The notes below the pieces were generated by a model. It saw only the letters and a program-made list of their open reading frames with translations, did no database searches and was not told the origin of the DNA. Below are positions 11,701 through 23,252 of a DNA stretch of 64,000 bases, piece by piece. The translations under genes were made by a program, and so were the position numbers. Numbering within the stretch: the first letter of the stretch is position 1; every line of letters starts with the position of its first letter. The DNA is from Phallus indusiatus (lineage: Eukaryota; Basidiomycota; Agaricomycetes; Phallales; Phallaceae), in the NCBI GenBank assembly GCA_027605045.1, contig JAQFWX010000090.1, forward strand, positions 62,001-126,000, read 5' to 3'.

Positions 11701-14700
11701 TGATGATATTGATGATATCCAGTCATTACTCATTCCATTCGGTTCTTTTTTTGTTGGAGTCCATGACCTGTCGACCCCCGTGCGGCCTGTTCACACCTCT
11801 TTATTTGATTTTTTCATTTCCAAAAAAGGTGCCGAAGAGTATTGCATCGACACGTCAGACCAAAGCCGGATGACACTCGGTTGTCTCAACGTGATGGACC
11901 GGATGCTCTGCTTCAATATCTGTCAGCTCGAGACATCGCACCTGCGCAACAAAAATGTGCCCGATTTTGATACACGTGTCGGGAAAGTCATTCCGTCTCA
12001 CTTATCGTATTCGTGTCGTTTCTGGGCCTTGCATCTCCGGTCCTCCCCTATTGACAAGGAGCTCGTTCGTGAAGTTCGAAAATTGATGGATGATAAACTA
12101 TTGTATTATTTTGAGGCGCTCAGTCTGCTATATGCAGTTGACCGGGGTTGTATGACAATGCGAGAAATAGCGGATTGGTGTAAAGTGGGTGATTCTTCGC
12201 CTAACTTATTGCATATATATAAATGGCTGAATCAGACGGTGATAGGACACAGACGGTGACTTGGCCGCGGATGCAATGGATGCATGGAGGCTTGGAGTTA
12301 ATTTTGGAGACATAATGATGGAGAGCACGCCACACCTTTACATCTCCGTCCTTCCCTTTACTCCTCGTGATTCATTTGTGTCCAAGAAGTATCTTGAAAG
12401 GTATCCTAAACTATTCACGTTCGATATGGGCCAACCCGCCAGTTCTTCACGCACAAACGGTATCACCCAGAGAATATCATCTCCCGAAGCTGCCTTTTCT
12501 CCGAAAGACACATGTATCGCAACTAAATCTGATCGCAGCGAATTTGTACTATGGAACTATATAACAGGGGAACACCTCGCTCATTGGAAACCTGAATCAG
12601 ATCACGATGCTTCTGAGATCAGCGATATCGTATATTCCTTTGATGGTGAACTGGTTTATTGGTGTTTTGCACATCGTGATATCCTAGTTTGGAACGTGGA
12701 GACAAAGGGAGCGAGAATGGAGAGATATGAGGGGATAGTCGATGATAAATGTCGCCACTGCACCATATCTTCGGACGGGCACTTTATACTTTGGGAGACG
12801 AAAAACGAAGCATTCGTAATCGATCGAGAGAATCGTCGGGTTGTTAAACACTTGGGAGAGGTGCTCAATCCTGCAATTTCTCCCAGCGGAAACTGGATTG
12901 CCTTTAGTAAACACAGAATTGGTGTGTGCATATGGAATACTAGAAACCGAATGCACCACAATATCATGCCCATTATTTCTGACGCAAGACAGGCACTTAC
13001 TGACAGCTACATCGCACTTGCACCACTCCACGGAAGAATAGAGATTTGGGATTTACGGACAATAACTAAACTCACTGAAATTGAATCTGGGCTTATACTC
13101 ACAAGCTTATGCTTATCCCCCGATGATCAATATCTCCTCGGTACCTCCCAGAACATGTACTTGATTTGGAGTGTGTCTACGGGAGAATTAATCAGTCAAT
13201 CCTATGAAGACGGACAAGTTCGGTGTGTTGGGTTCTCACATGATTCCAAATCAATTGCATTGTGGACAAACAATAATGAATTCCACATTCGACAATGGCA
13301 AAACTTGGGCAAATTAATAGAACCGGATTATCTACATGAAAATGAAATCTATAAAGTGTCCGACGTTTGGCTGCGGGGCTCATATCTCATCCTTATCTAT
13401 ACGATGAATGTCGATGAATACTACCTCCGGATCTCAGATATTACAACAATGAACACAATTATCTTTGAAGTCGAGCTTGAATACTTATGTTTTGATGTCA
13501 GTGTTTCTCCTGACGAGGAAACCGTGCGCGTGGCATACGTCAATGACTGGAAACTCTGTCTCTGGAACGACAAAGAAGGCGAAATTGTTGTAGATGAAGG
13601 AAACTGGACCGACGAAGAAGGCGAAAATGTTGTAGATGAAGGAAACTATGCATCACCTGAAGTCTTGTGTTTGGACGACTACCTTATTTTCAGAATCAGA
13701 AGAACTATCACGATATGGGATACCTGTACCTACAAATTAATTCGCGGTCCAGTCAACTTACAGGATAAAGTAGGATACCTGCACCTTCGCCGCGTGCGAG
13801 GTGCTCGCTTCGCCGTCATTTATCTTGATCGAACGGAAGTTTGGGATTGCGAATCGGGCGGCAGAATAAGGGAAACATTTACATTCGAATCAGAGTATCT
13901 CTACTCAACGGTTGTTTCTGCTAACGGAGAGCATCTCATATGCATGTCAAAGAATGGTGTCGATATATTGGATCTAACGGGAGCAAGATTGCGCTCGATT
14001 CCATTCTCAGACCGTGTTTCTGAGAGGAAAGTTAGACGCTCCCCCAATGGGAGATGTATGGCATGGACTGATGGCAGCGAAATCAAACTATTTGACGTGG
14101 ACACTGAAACGTTGCTAACTGGCCCATCCTTAGATCGACCAGTCAAGCGCATCTGGCTCTCCAATGACTCAAAACGTATTATAACAGCGTCCGGTGGGAA
14201 TATCCTGGGGGAGCCTGAGTTCTTAGATATCTGGGACATACGGACCAAAATGATCACCAAAACAATACAATGCCAGTCCCATGCACCTCGGATAACTTGC
14301 TTAGTTTTGAACAAAGAGTATCTGGTAGTTATACCTCCTTCATCTCATTTATCTCAGAAATGTTATGTCTGGGACTTGGATACATATGAGACAATGTCTA
14401 CTCTGTACAACTCTCCTCTCTTGCCCGCCACCGATGGCCCCGACATTGAGAGGCAAGTTCAGTATCACTTACAATCAACATGATTCACTAAAAGAGACAT
14501 TCTCAGAATATTGATATCGTCCAAGACAGAGACATTAGATTATGCATTAATGGCGTGGAAGAAAGCTTCACTTTCTGCTATCACTCAAGTGGATGATCGC
14601 GGCTGGGTGTTGGGTTTGCAGAGCGAGCCTTTGTTTTGGATTCCACCAAAGATCAGACCGGGATTCTGGTTTCCATGCATGACGCATAACCCATTTCGAA

Positions 14701-14774
14701 ACGTTACCAAACTAAAATTCACAAATTTCGTACATGGTTCTGATTGGACAAAATGTAAATCCGGCAATGACTAA
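8758..14774 (+). CDS. NLR1: C2-like / NACHT / WD-repeat STAND protein
   Basis: The twelve-exon model is 8758-9012, 9074-9172, 9225-9309, 9379-9529, 9583-9710, 9768-10024, 10075-10125, 10188-10434, 10491-10646, 10701-12184, 12246-14452 and 14507-14774. The sum is 5388 nt, in frame, 1795 residues. In order it has a charged N-terminal extension with HKRRRLD; a C2-like domain (DVCLLNPPP to GECQLTFNI); a helical region (KTWISFLDTFQVFMKVMD); and a NACHT domain with Walker A GQAGVGKSS and Walker B VVVVVDALDESG. About 13 degenerate WD-type blades follow in the large exon 11 (endings such as VLWNYITGE, IEIWDLRT, YVWDLDTY). The last exon (GWVLGLQSEPLFWIPP) is conserved in NLR3 and NLR4. NACHT STAND proteins are ATP/GTP-dependent oligomerising receptors; the WD part is the likely ligand sensor. 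Two introns (after 9309 and 14452) use GC instead of GT donors. The first two exons are shared only with NLR3, and the exon 2/3 junction is the least certain part. Confidence 0.85.
9310..9378 (+). other. GC-AG intron in NLR1 (C2-like region)
   Basis: The intron starts with GCAAGT and ends with AATAAAG. The matching introns in NLR2 (GTAACT), NLR3 (GTAAGT) and NLR4 (GTAATT) start with GT. Phase 1 joins TCT G to AT GTT and continues the C2-like domain. Confidence 0.7.
13569..13652 (+). repeat. 42-bp tandem duplication inside the NLR1 WD region
   Basis: Two adjacent 42-bp units (13569-13610 and 13611-13652) encode DKEGEIVVDEGNWT and DEEGENVVDEGNYA. NLR3 has a single unit at the same place (DKEGEIIVDG), and so does NLR4 (GNEGEVVVDE). 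The change adds exactly 14 residues in a loop between blades and keeps the frame. Confidence 0.8.
14453..14506 (+). other. GC-AG intron before the last exon of NLR1
   Basis: The donor reads AG|GCAAGT, where NLR3 has GG|GTAAGT at the same site. The acceptor TTCTCAG matches NLR3 ACTCAG. Phase 2 joins the WD exon to the conserved C-terminal exon. Confidence 0.7.
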
Positions 14775-15093
14775 AGCGCAACTATATATTAGAATTCAAT
14801 ACGTGGAATTCATATAAAGAATTGGATATAACACATATCTCCACTGACAGAATTTACTTTTACACGTCCGTGTCAAACACTTGAACCTTCAAGCTGAGGA
14901 AGCATATTATCATGAATATTATTCCGGCTTCAAATTTGCACCCAAGGGCCTGAAAACACATACACAAACATTGCAGCCATAAAATTGACGATTCCCAAAA
15001 ATGAGCCTAAAAATCTGGACATTTAAAGTCAAATTACATCATGATATCCGCCAAAATGCCCGGCGTTCATAGTATGATATTACGACGATGGCG

Positions 15094-15189
15094 GCACACA
15101 AGCAACACGGTGCACACAAGCAACACGGTGCACACAAGCAACACGGTGCACACAAGCAACACGGTGCACACAAGCAACACGGTGCACAC
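15094..15189. repeat. 18-bp minisatellite, 5.3 copies
   Basis: The unit GCACACAAGCAACACGGT is repeated five times without error, followed by a 6-bp partial unit. It lies in the 3' flank of NLR1. The equivalent flank of NLR3 (about 32858-32885) has one degenerate unit-like stretch (gcacacaggaaacactcg), so the array expanded, or contracted, after the duplication. An ORF across it would read a repeated AHKQHG, but no gene is supported. Confidence 0.9.
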
Positions 15190-15399
15190 GCTTCTTCAAG
15201 CGATTTCAGCTGGGAGTGTTGTCATTATTTCAAACGACGGGGAATAAAAAGGTATTTGAAAAATGTAGATGATCCTCTAACGCTGAAAGATGTTACCTCA
15301 GGACGCCTCAGGAAAAAACCGGTTGGGCGAAATTGAAAAGTGAAATACTAAGTCTCACGACTCTTTCGCTAACTCTATTTCAACGATATCTTGTTGAGG

Positions 15400-16306
15400 G
15401 CGCGAACGAGGTAAAAGAAGAACCCGAAAACCGTAGACGACCCTGCACCGGCTGCAGTAAAGTGCGGACAACAATATATGCGCCGTCAAACATTCGAAAA
15501 CGCCGAAAGCCAACACTTAGAGACCGGAGTCGAGACCCTAGACTGTCTGGTTGTCCCAACCAGACAGTAGCCTCGTTTGGACTATCCCGGAGCTGCTAGA
15601 CCATTCGGACTTAAGTTTTCTTTCTTTCTTTTACTTAGATTCAATCTTCAGCGTTCAGAAATCCTTTAAAAATCTGTTCCGTCTAGTTCCTTTGTTTTAT
15701 TTCCTCCATTTATCCATTTCTTTGTGTTTCTTTTGTTAGTTTCTCCATTTTGCTATTTTTCTGAAAAGACCGTCGTTCAAAAGGGGAATTAGAGTTCCGG
15801 AATTAGCGGAAAATTAGTTAGACTAAAAATGTATTTAAGAACGTCGTTTTCGACGTAGAAAAACAAGTTCTATTCCCGGTTTTACTCAGAAAATCAACCT
15901 TAAGCTGCGCTCTCACTTAAAAAACCCAACATTACTTTCAAAATCCACTTTATTTTTTCTATTTCTACCACTATTTCCTCTTCTCTTACACCTATTTACT
16001 CTATTCTACTCCCTTATTCACACACGCCGGCTCCCTCCTTTCCTGATTACTCCTGACTCGCGCGCTTCAATCTTTGGGCAGGTTTTTGAAGCTACTTACA
16101 CATTTGTTTTCTTCACAGCTCGACCTTTCATTTCGTGCAAAAACAGAGATGATCGCACTTTCGAGCTTCCTCGCGGAAATATCAACACCTTCAAAACACT
16201 CGTTTGTTCTTCCTCCTCAAAAAAAAAACTCTCAGAAGACGGTATGTGCCTTTAATTCCAGTATGCGTACAGTTCCTGTTCGTGTTAAGATTTGAATAAG
16301 TCTTGA
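15400..16306. other. Intergenic, pyrimidine-rich stretch
   Basis: Long T/C-rich tracts occur from about 15610 to 16030 on the plus strand (for example 'tttctttctttctttta'), resembling a fungal core promoter or 5' leader. No convincing downstream gene follows. Confidence 0.4.
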
Positions 16307-16565
16307 ACGGATCAAACACCTCGACGGACCAGGAAATGACGGGACGTTCAGCGTCCAGAGCATAGAACCGGCTGTTTGGGCTGAGGGCTAGGTAATGACA
16401 TGATTTTTTTCAAAGAAAATGATCTAGAAGCCAATAAGAACTGAAAGAATGATACGTACAGATACTTAGTGCCGAATTAGAGAAACTGTGATCTCGTTTG
16501 GAGTATACATTTGATGCTGCGAGAGCGTTTGGCCCCCGATGCCAGTCGTTGCCCAGCTGACACCA
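16307..16565. repeat. Dispersed repeat, copy 2 (partner at 2786-3062)
   Basis: This is the same-orientation counterpart of 2786-3062. The minus-strand peptide QTLSQHQMYTPNEI is retained but then runs into a stop, where copy 1 stays open to a splice donor. Confidence 0.55.
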
Positions 16566-16689
16566 GTGTTGAAATGGTAAGAGAGCCGCTTCCTCTATAT
16601 AAGAAAGAGACACACGTCACTGTTTTGCAGTATGAGAGTAAACACGAAAGAATGGTAGTGCTGAAGCGTTCCGAGCGGAAAATTCAGCA

Positions 16690-17800
16690 GGTGTGGGATG
16701 GGTGAAGAAGAACGTGGAGCGCTCGCGCCATTAGCAAATGTCAGTTTTTCTTTTTCTTCCGTGTTCTACGCGCATTTATCCAATTGCTTTCTTAATAGAT
16801 CGCTTTGCTGCAGAGCTTTTGACCCTGCATGAACTGGATATTGAGAAACTAAAGGAGGAACGGAGAATCCAAGAAATTTGCTGCGATATCGAGAAGAGAA
16901 GACACGCAAAAAGGTCGCTAGAGAGAAACCGCGCGGTGTAAGTCCAATCACTGATGAACATATTGAGATATCTTCGCTTGATAATTGAAGCAAAAATTGT
17001 TTACAGCTGACCTTGGGAAACGAACAGCCTTTTTTTGTGAGTAGAGAAAGCATGTTAAAATTGCAAACAAGCGCGATGGAAGACGAGGCAGAGGAAAGAC
17101 ATAAGGTATGCGGATGTGTTTAATCTCATAAAGTTATCAGCGAATGTTTGAGTATACAGTTCGTCCTGAATCAATACCTCCACGAAGGACTAAAATACAA
17201 CTTACTGGGCTCAGTAGGTCGGGACTGGCGAGCGTATGTACCACACCCGCATTCGCCGGTCATGGACCAACAGCGAGCAAACGATCCACGTCCCGAGAAT
17301 TACAATCAAAACACAAATGTGCAAGACACAGTCTCAATGTTGCAAACTCCTATCAAACTGACAGTACCGCCATCATCATCTTATGGGCCTGAATCGGGAA
17401 AGAAGGTGAACCAAGTCTGTCAAGATCTGTGTCTAATTCAAGACACAGCGAGCATGGATCGGGGAACAGGTAGCGTGGTGTATGGTCATCTTCGACCATC
17501 GTTGGTATACCTTGTGTTTCCTCAAATGCGTTGGCTGCCGGCTTTGCCAGTAATGATAGTACATCTCCGTTCAATAAGAGGGTTGAGGAAGACCTCGGGA
17601 GAATTTCAGACCTCGACATAGCGGTGACAACTCTGCCAAAGAAAGCACATTTTCAGCGTCGCATTCTTGTAATTGCACATCTCTTGGGTCCATATAATGG
17701 TGGGAAGACATTTGGGTATCAAACGAAGAGGTGGCTTTTGTACGCTCACGCAACCTACTTGATTTTGTTTGTAATTATGATCATCTTGTTTAAAATGTAA
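16690..17800 (+). other. Possible fragmented gene with coiled coil and C-terminal hydrophobic tail
   Basis: Open segments on the plus strand look coding but could not be joined in one frame. A Lys/Glu/Arg-rich, probably coiled-coil piece lies at about 16799-16938 (contains EKLKEERRIQEICCDIEKRR). A polar segment of about 80 residues starts near 17148. A last piece from about 17540 to 17800 ends in a hydrophobic stretch (YLILFVIMIILF) just before the stop, as in a tail-anchored protein. Splice phases between these pieces do not agree in the forms I tried. It may be a real gene with unusual junctions or a decayed one. No family is recognised. Confidence 0.25.
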
Positions 17801-18816
17801 GCTCTAGATATGAATACAATACAATACATCCGTGGTCTCTTATATGAAGGCCGGGGTTGATTGAGAGCAGTACATTGTACAGCGAGTGGAACGATATAGC
17901 TAGGTGGTGGATGCAAATGTTCGAGTTACCTAACATAGTTCAGATAAATTCAGGATGATTGTGAGGGCGAGCTATCTTTGCCTTGTTCCGGGCAGCCGTT
18001 CCAAGCATAGTTTGTCTTCTCCAACAGAGCCTAGAACTACGTTCTTGGGTTGTTCTGTACCAACCCATGATTACGCAAGATACACGGTTGACGAGGAAAA
18101 GGAGAAGAGTAGATTGAACGGTGAAGAGGAAATGATAAAATGCCGAGATGATCGTGGGGAGTCCGAATGGGAGCACCGCTCTCCCGTCTCCCGGGCCCCT
18201 CTCTACATCCTGAGCCATCTCGCGGTATCACCGGCACCAGAACAGGTCTTGTCACTAAGTCTGCTTCCTTCCCCAAGAAACCCTCTTGCTATTGCCGCCA
18301 GTATCTCCCTAGAGAACATTCGTCGTGGACATAGCGCATACTTTATGCTGGTTTCTGACTCTAGGTGAGTTTCAAAAGATTTGATTTTTGTGGAGCGAGT
18401 AGTCTCTAATGTTCCTCGAGACCGTCACCTGGTTCATCATTCGTAGACCTCGGCGGCTGATATATATGATTTATTGCTGTAGGGTTTCTCATTTTAGAGG
18501 TTTTTTTTGGTCCTAGAAACGGCAACATGTTATTGCGCACCTCTTGTGTTTGAATATAAACGAGAGGCTCTGAAGTCTGGAGGGTGCGGCCCGGGGCTCT
18601 GAATTAGAATTGCGAGACTCTAGACGTTGGTCTTCACCGAAATATAGGGAAGCAAGGATGGCTTGAGGATTAAATATTAAGGTTTGAATCCGCCTCAAGG
18701 CGCGCTCGGGTTCAATCAGGCTTTCGCTTCACAATGACTCGGATGACAGGTGCCTCAAGGACTCAGTACTTACTCATCTGTTTGCCCCGTAACTTATTTT
18801 CTAACGGTATTCTCTC
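17801..18816. other. Intergenic stretch upstream of NLR2
   Basis: A 137-codon ORF (17955-18368, plus) has overlapping minus-strand ORFs of similar size and no recognisable motif. It lacks similarity to the upstream flanks of NLR1 and NLR3. Nothing supported. Confidence 0.4.
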
Positions 18817-21570
18817 ATGGTTGTTTCGACGCAAGGCATAAAAATTTTTGGTAACTTCACTTGATGATTCAAGTTTTCCCGCTCATCTCATCCGGGACTT
18901 TTCTGATTAAAGATATTCACTTGCTTAATCCTCCGATCTCATGGAAAGGAGATCCCAAGCTCGAAATAAAGATCAAGTTTATCACCAAGGGGGCAACCGA
19001 CACGCAAAGCGCATTTGGGATAGGCGACGAGGGCAACAATAGCATGGCCTGGGAAGGGCCCTTCATTTTGTATGTCAGGTATCAAAATCTCCAATTTTTT
19101 TTATCTTACATCCACGAATAGTACCGGCGATATTACCGACGACGCTATTCTGATGTTTAGGGTCCGGTGGAAGCGAGTCATAAAAAAGAGTATTACAGTT
19201 GTCTCGTGCGAATACCGGGTCATTGACCTCCTCGAAAAACAAGGCGATTCTGGTCAGTTCATATTGCTGGTAATGCTGTCGTTAGTCTTAGATTCATATG
19301 ATTTCAGGTCCATGCAAATTGGACGTCGCAGGAGGAGAATGTGAATTGACACTGAACATTCAAAAATTATCTGAGCTTGACGTCGTTTCGGAATTGGTTA
19401 AACACGCACCAGCAGGGTTGGGAAGCCTATGGAACCTAAATGTGCCAGCTCAGGTTGCTACTGTTATCGATTCCGGGGAGAAAATCTACAATGATAACGT
19501 GAAGACTTGGGTGTCATTTATTGACACATTCCATACTTTTATGAAAGTGATGGATCGTATTTCTGAGGTAGTTTCATCATCATCATATGTACCTTCATTT
19601 ATTTTTAAAATTTTTTTCCAGATAAGCGTATATGTTCAGGTAGCATGGGGTGTTCTATCTATTATTCCGAAGGTAAAGCACACACACATTTTTTCTTTTA
19701 GACATATATGGATTGATTTTTAAGACTATTATTGCGAAAAAAAACTGTGATGACAAAGTCAAAGAGCTATGCGAAAAATTAAAGGACATTTACGAATACA
19801 TTATAGATGGGGAACGGCTTCACGAGCTTGCTGAGACCCAGTCTAGAGACAGGCCTGCAACCCACTGGTCTACCATTCTCTCCACGCTGGTTCAACAAAC
19901 CATTGAATGCGCATACTTTCTCAGAGCGTACGGTATGGAAAATACAGGTTGTATCTTTCTCGAGGTCATCTGATTGTGCAGTCAGGTTTGACGTAAGTTT
20001 TAGTCAAAAACATAGTGAAGGTAATCGGCTGGGATACGAAAGTCAAGGTTCAAGCTTTCATCGACAAACTCGACCACCTCATGAAGGTGATGACGGATTC
20101 GGTCATCCTTGAAACAGGAATTGTAACACTTCGTATATCTGGGGAAATCACTGAACATCGTATGTGAATCATCACAGTTATATTTATTATCGATCTATGA
20201 CCTTGTTCTATCAGGTGAACTTACATTACTCGGAGAAATGCCCTACGATTCTGGTGCCGGGTATTATCCAAATAAAGAATGCTTCCCGGGTACCCGACAA
20301 AGGCTGATCGATGACATATTCGAATGGGCCAATACCGACTCAGCGACGCAAATACTTGTGCTTAATGGACAAGCGGGAATAGGAAAGTCCGCAATAGCGC
20401 ATACCATCGCTAAGATGCTCAAACAACACAATCGACTTGGGTCCATGTTCTGTTTCAACCGAAGCTATGCTGGCATGCGCGATCGTCTCTTTAGCACTAT
20501 ATCCCGTAACCTGGCTGACGGCGACGTCATGTGGCGGAAAGGATTGATAAAAGTTATTGGAAACGATTCTGATGTCCGGAAGAAGGAGGATGTCAGAACT
20601 CAATTTAACGAACTTATTATCAGACCTTCCCAAAACATGGCAACCGATATTGGACCCATAGTTATTGTCGTGGATGCGATAGACGAAAGTGGAAACCGTG
20701 AAGAACGCAGGGAAGTCCTGGAAATTCTTTTCAATGAATGGACCAAACTTCCGAAGAATTATCGCATGTTTGTTACCACTCGTCCCGAACAAGACATTGA
20801 AAATCAATGTAAAAGATTCAATATCCCACGTAAACGGATGGCTGATATTGATACAGAGGAAGCATGTCGCGATATTGAAGCGTTTGTGTCCAATCGTCTG
20901 GATTCAATATCCTCAACTCTGGACAGCATAGATGCAAATTGGCGCAACATACTAGCCAAACACGCGGAAGGTCTTTTCCAATGGGCGCAGACAGCCTGCC
21001 GGTTCATAGATACCACCAGAAACTCACAACTCATAAAGAAGAATTGGAAAGCCTGTATCTCAAACTCGTCTTCATCATTATATGGACTGTATCGTCAAAT
21101 CCTCTCAAACCAGTCGGAAGCCGAGGACGATGACTTTATTGAAGACTTCAAGACAATTGTAGGCGCGATTATAACTGCGCAAGAACCCCTGTCAATTAAT
21201 GCGCTACAAAATATGCTCAGCGATATTGAAGATATTGAATCAATTCTCACCCCCTTCGGTTCTTTTTTCGATGGTGTCCATGATCCGTCGACCCCCGTTC
21301 GGCCTGTTCACACCTCTTTATTCGATTTTTTCAACACCGAAGACAAAAACGAGTATTACATCGACATGTCAGACCAAAGCCGAATATCGCTCGATTTCTA
21401 CAAGTGATGGACCGGACGCTCTGCTTCAATATCTGTCAGCTCAAGACATCACCTGCGCAATGAAGAGGTGCCCGATTTCAATGCACGTGCCGAGAAAGCC
21501 ATCCTGTTCCACTTTCATGTCGTTTTTGGGCCTTGTATCTAGAAATCCGGAGATTGATGGACAACACCTT
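18817..21570 (+). pseudogene. NLR2: frameshifted NLR copy lacking the WD domain
   Basis: The exons are 18817-18850, 18913-19069, 19122-19252, 19308-19567, 19622-19672, 19725-19947, 20004-20159 and 20215 onward; they match NLR1 exons 3-10 in position and phase. The C2-like domain (IHLLNPPIS to GECELTLNI), helical region and NACHT domain (Walker A GQAGIGKSA, Walker B IVIVVDAIDESG) are intact. Near 21395-21405 a one-base deletion relative to NLR1 and NLR3 shifts the frame and gives a stop at 21405-21407. Degraded NLR sequence continues to about 21570 (remains of CFNICQL and of the block before KLMDD) and then stops; no WD exon follows. The start ATG corresponds to the start of NLR4; the N-terminal extension of NLR1 and NLR3 is absent. 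If expressed, it would give a C2-NACHT protein without sensor. The flanks do not match the A/C duplication. Confidence 0.8.
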
Positions 21571-23252
21571 GGAAGCGAATTGCCCATGCGCTTTTTTGCT
21601 GATTCGGCTTAGAGCACAGCATACTCGAAGCGTACTGGTATATCGCGTGTTCAATGTTCCTTGCACGTGTTCGTCTCAATGATATTCATTTGTCCCTAGA
21701 CCGTTTTCCAACATCGTATACGAAACTATATACATTCATGCAAAGTGCCTCAATATTCGCTCGAGTTGCTAATGAATAGCTACGTGTCTTTTTTCTGGAT
21801 GAGACACATGGTGCTCTTGGCGGTTTGGTTCAAGACCTCGACGCACATCCACGTCGCGCTATCATTCCTACCAATATTCCTCGTATGAATGGCTGTTACA
21901 TACTCCTCGGAACCGCAGAGCCTAACCTGTCCCACCCCAGCTTACGCTGTTGACTGTTTTCTGTTTTACCCTGATCTCAATAAGAACGGATGAATGAATA
22001 CGATCGTAACATCAACAAAACCGGCAGAGACACTACGCTTGCATATCCTCTCTGTCGATCATTTTCATTATGTCCCACCTCAAACCGAAACTTTTCTGGC
22101 CTCCGAACCACACTATCACTCTGTCTCAATTTGGAAAACGTAAGCTTCGTCGAATATCTTCCCAGTGATGACTTTACAACGATATCTGCTGGAAACATTA
22201 TTGGTCGCTACCCTTTATCTTTTGCAACAGATAGTTCAAGAGACAGACGTGTTCTTTCCTTCATACCGACATCATTTCTCCTGTATATCGTTTTCTGACT
22301 GTGCGCCTCACCGTCGGCGTGGTTACTTCAAGGAGTCAGTGTAATGTGGATCGAAGAAGACAAGACTTATCTCGTACCTCGAAGGCCAGACCGAAGCAAT
22401 ATGGATAATATGCAGATGATCCAAAGCTTTTGTTGGCGCGGAATCGGTAAGCAACAATAGACGGAGGACAATCGCCATCACATTAGAAGAGTGTCTGATG
22501 TTTGCTGAACCTGATCTCAAGCTTTGAAGCGCAACGGTATACCATAAGTCCGTTTTTCTCCCGTATCAGAATTTATATTTGGGTTTCGAAGATGTCGCTG
22601 CACAACAGAACATACATAACATACATGTAAAACACGTCCAGGAGTCGGCGCTTCTGCATTCGGTTTTCTTAGATTTGCATGTACATGAAAAAAAGATCGA
22701 GTTGTAAAGGGTCACAAAACGAGTCAAAATTTATGTCAATAGAATAGAAAAAATATCATTAGGAAAGGTTTCCGGGATTGTTGGAGTGAGATATGTATGA
22801 GTTGGAGCGTCTCCCCGTAAGTCGTCCATGAATTTGTACCTGAATACATTGATCGAGGCTTTGAAATGGTTCTTGCGTGATGGTGTGGTGAATCTTTGGG
22901 CAATCAACCGACCAACAGTAACACTTATCCATGAAGCCGTGTTTGCGCGGTTATTTCAAGGTTTTGCGAATCATGGGCTACACGAACCCTATCGAAAGGA
23001 TCATGCGGTTTATGTGCGGAAACGGTGCTATAGCTGGAGAGGCCCAATTAGAGACCCAACTGCTTTTGAAGGCGGCAAAAACCAGGTCCTTGCTTAGTGT
23101 ATAGGAGATCTAGAATCCATCGGTGGGGGCGACGATCAAAGCGGGGCGGAACGTCCGTTAACAATGCGTCGGGCCAACGTGCTGGTTGCAGAAGAATCTT
23201 CAATAGACCAAGGTCGTGGTGGAAGACACAGGAGACACGGGATCAGCTCGCC
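21571..23252. other. Intergenic stretch after NLR2
   Basis: Short ORFs only: an 89-codon frame at 22828-23097 (+), a 102-codon frame at 21990-22298 (+) and a 65-codon frame at 22323-22520 (minus). None has a recognisable motif or a splice chain. The right end meets the sharp left border of duplication copy C at 23253. Confidence 0.4.

Larger units (their letters stand above)
4333..15400. repeat. Segmental duplication, copy A (partner 23253-33070)
   Basis: From the block starting 'agctcgcctgacac' at 4333 to about 15.4 kb, this DNA is collinear and in the same orientation as 23253 to about 33.07 kb. It carries an unknown ORF, a long non-coding stretch, the complete NLR1 gene and about 600 bp of 3' flank. 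Similarity stops abruptly on the left: at 4333 the flank runs into the kinase relic, and at 23253 it runs into unrelated sequence. Copy A contains stretches missing from copy C, for example about 5025-5235 and about 6540-7150. Borders are read by eye and are approximate at the right end. Confidence 0.85.

Noticed and set aside
15094..15189. Possible CRISPR-like array
   Set aside because: Contiguous tandem units without spacers in a eukaryotic genome; it is a minisatellite.
15088..15336. ORF with repeated AHKQHG
   Set aside because: Produced by the 18-bp minisatellite; the flank of NLR3 does not keep the frame.
17955..18368. 137-codon plus-strand ORF
   Set aside because: Minus-strand ORFs of similar length overlap it, there is no motif, and composition looks random.
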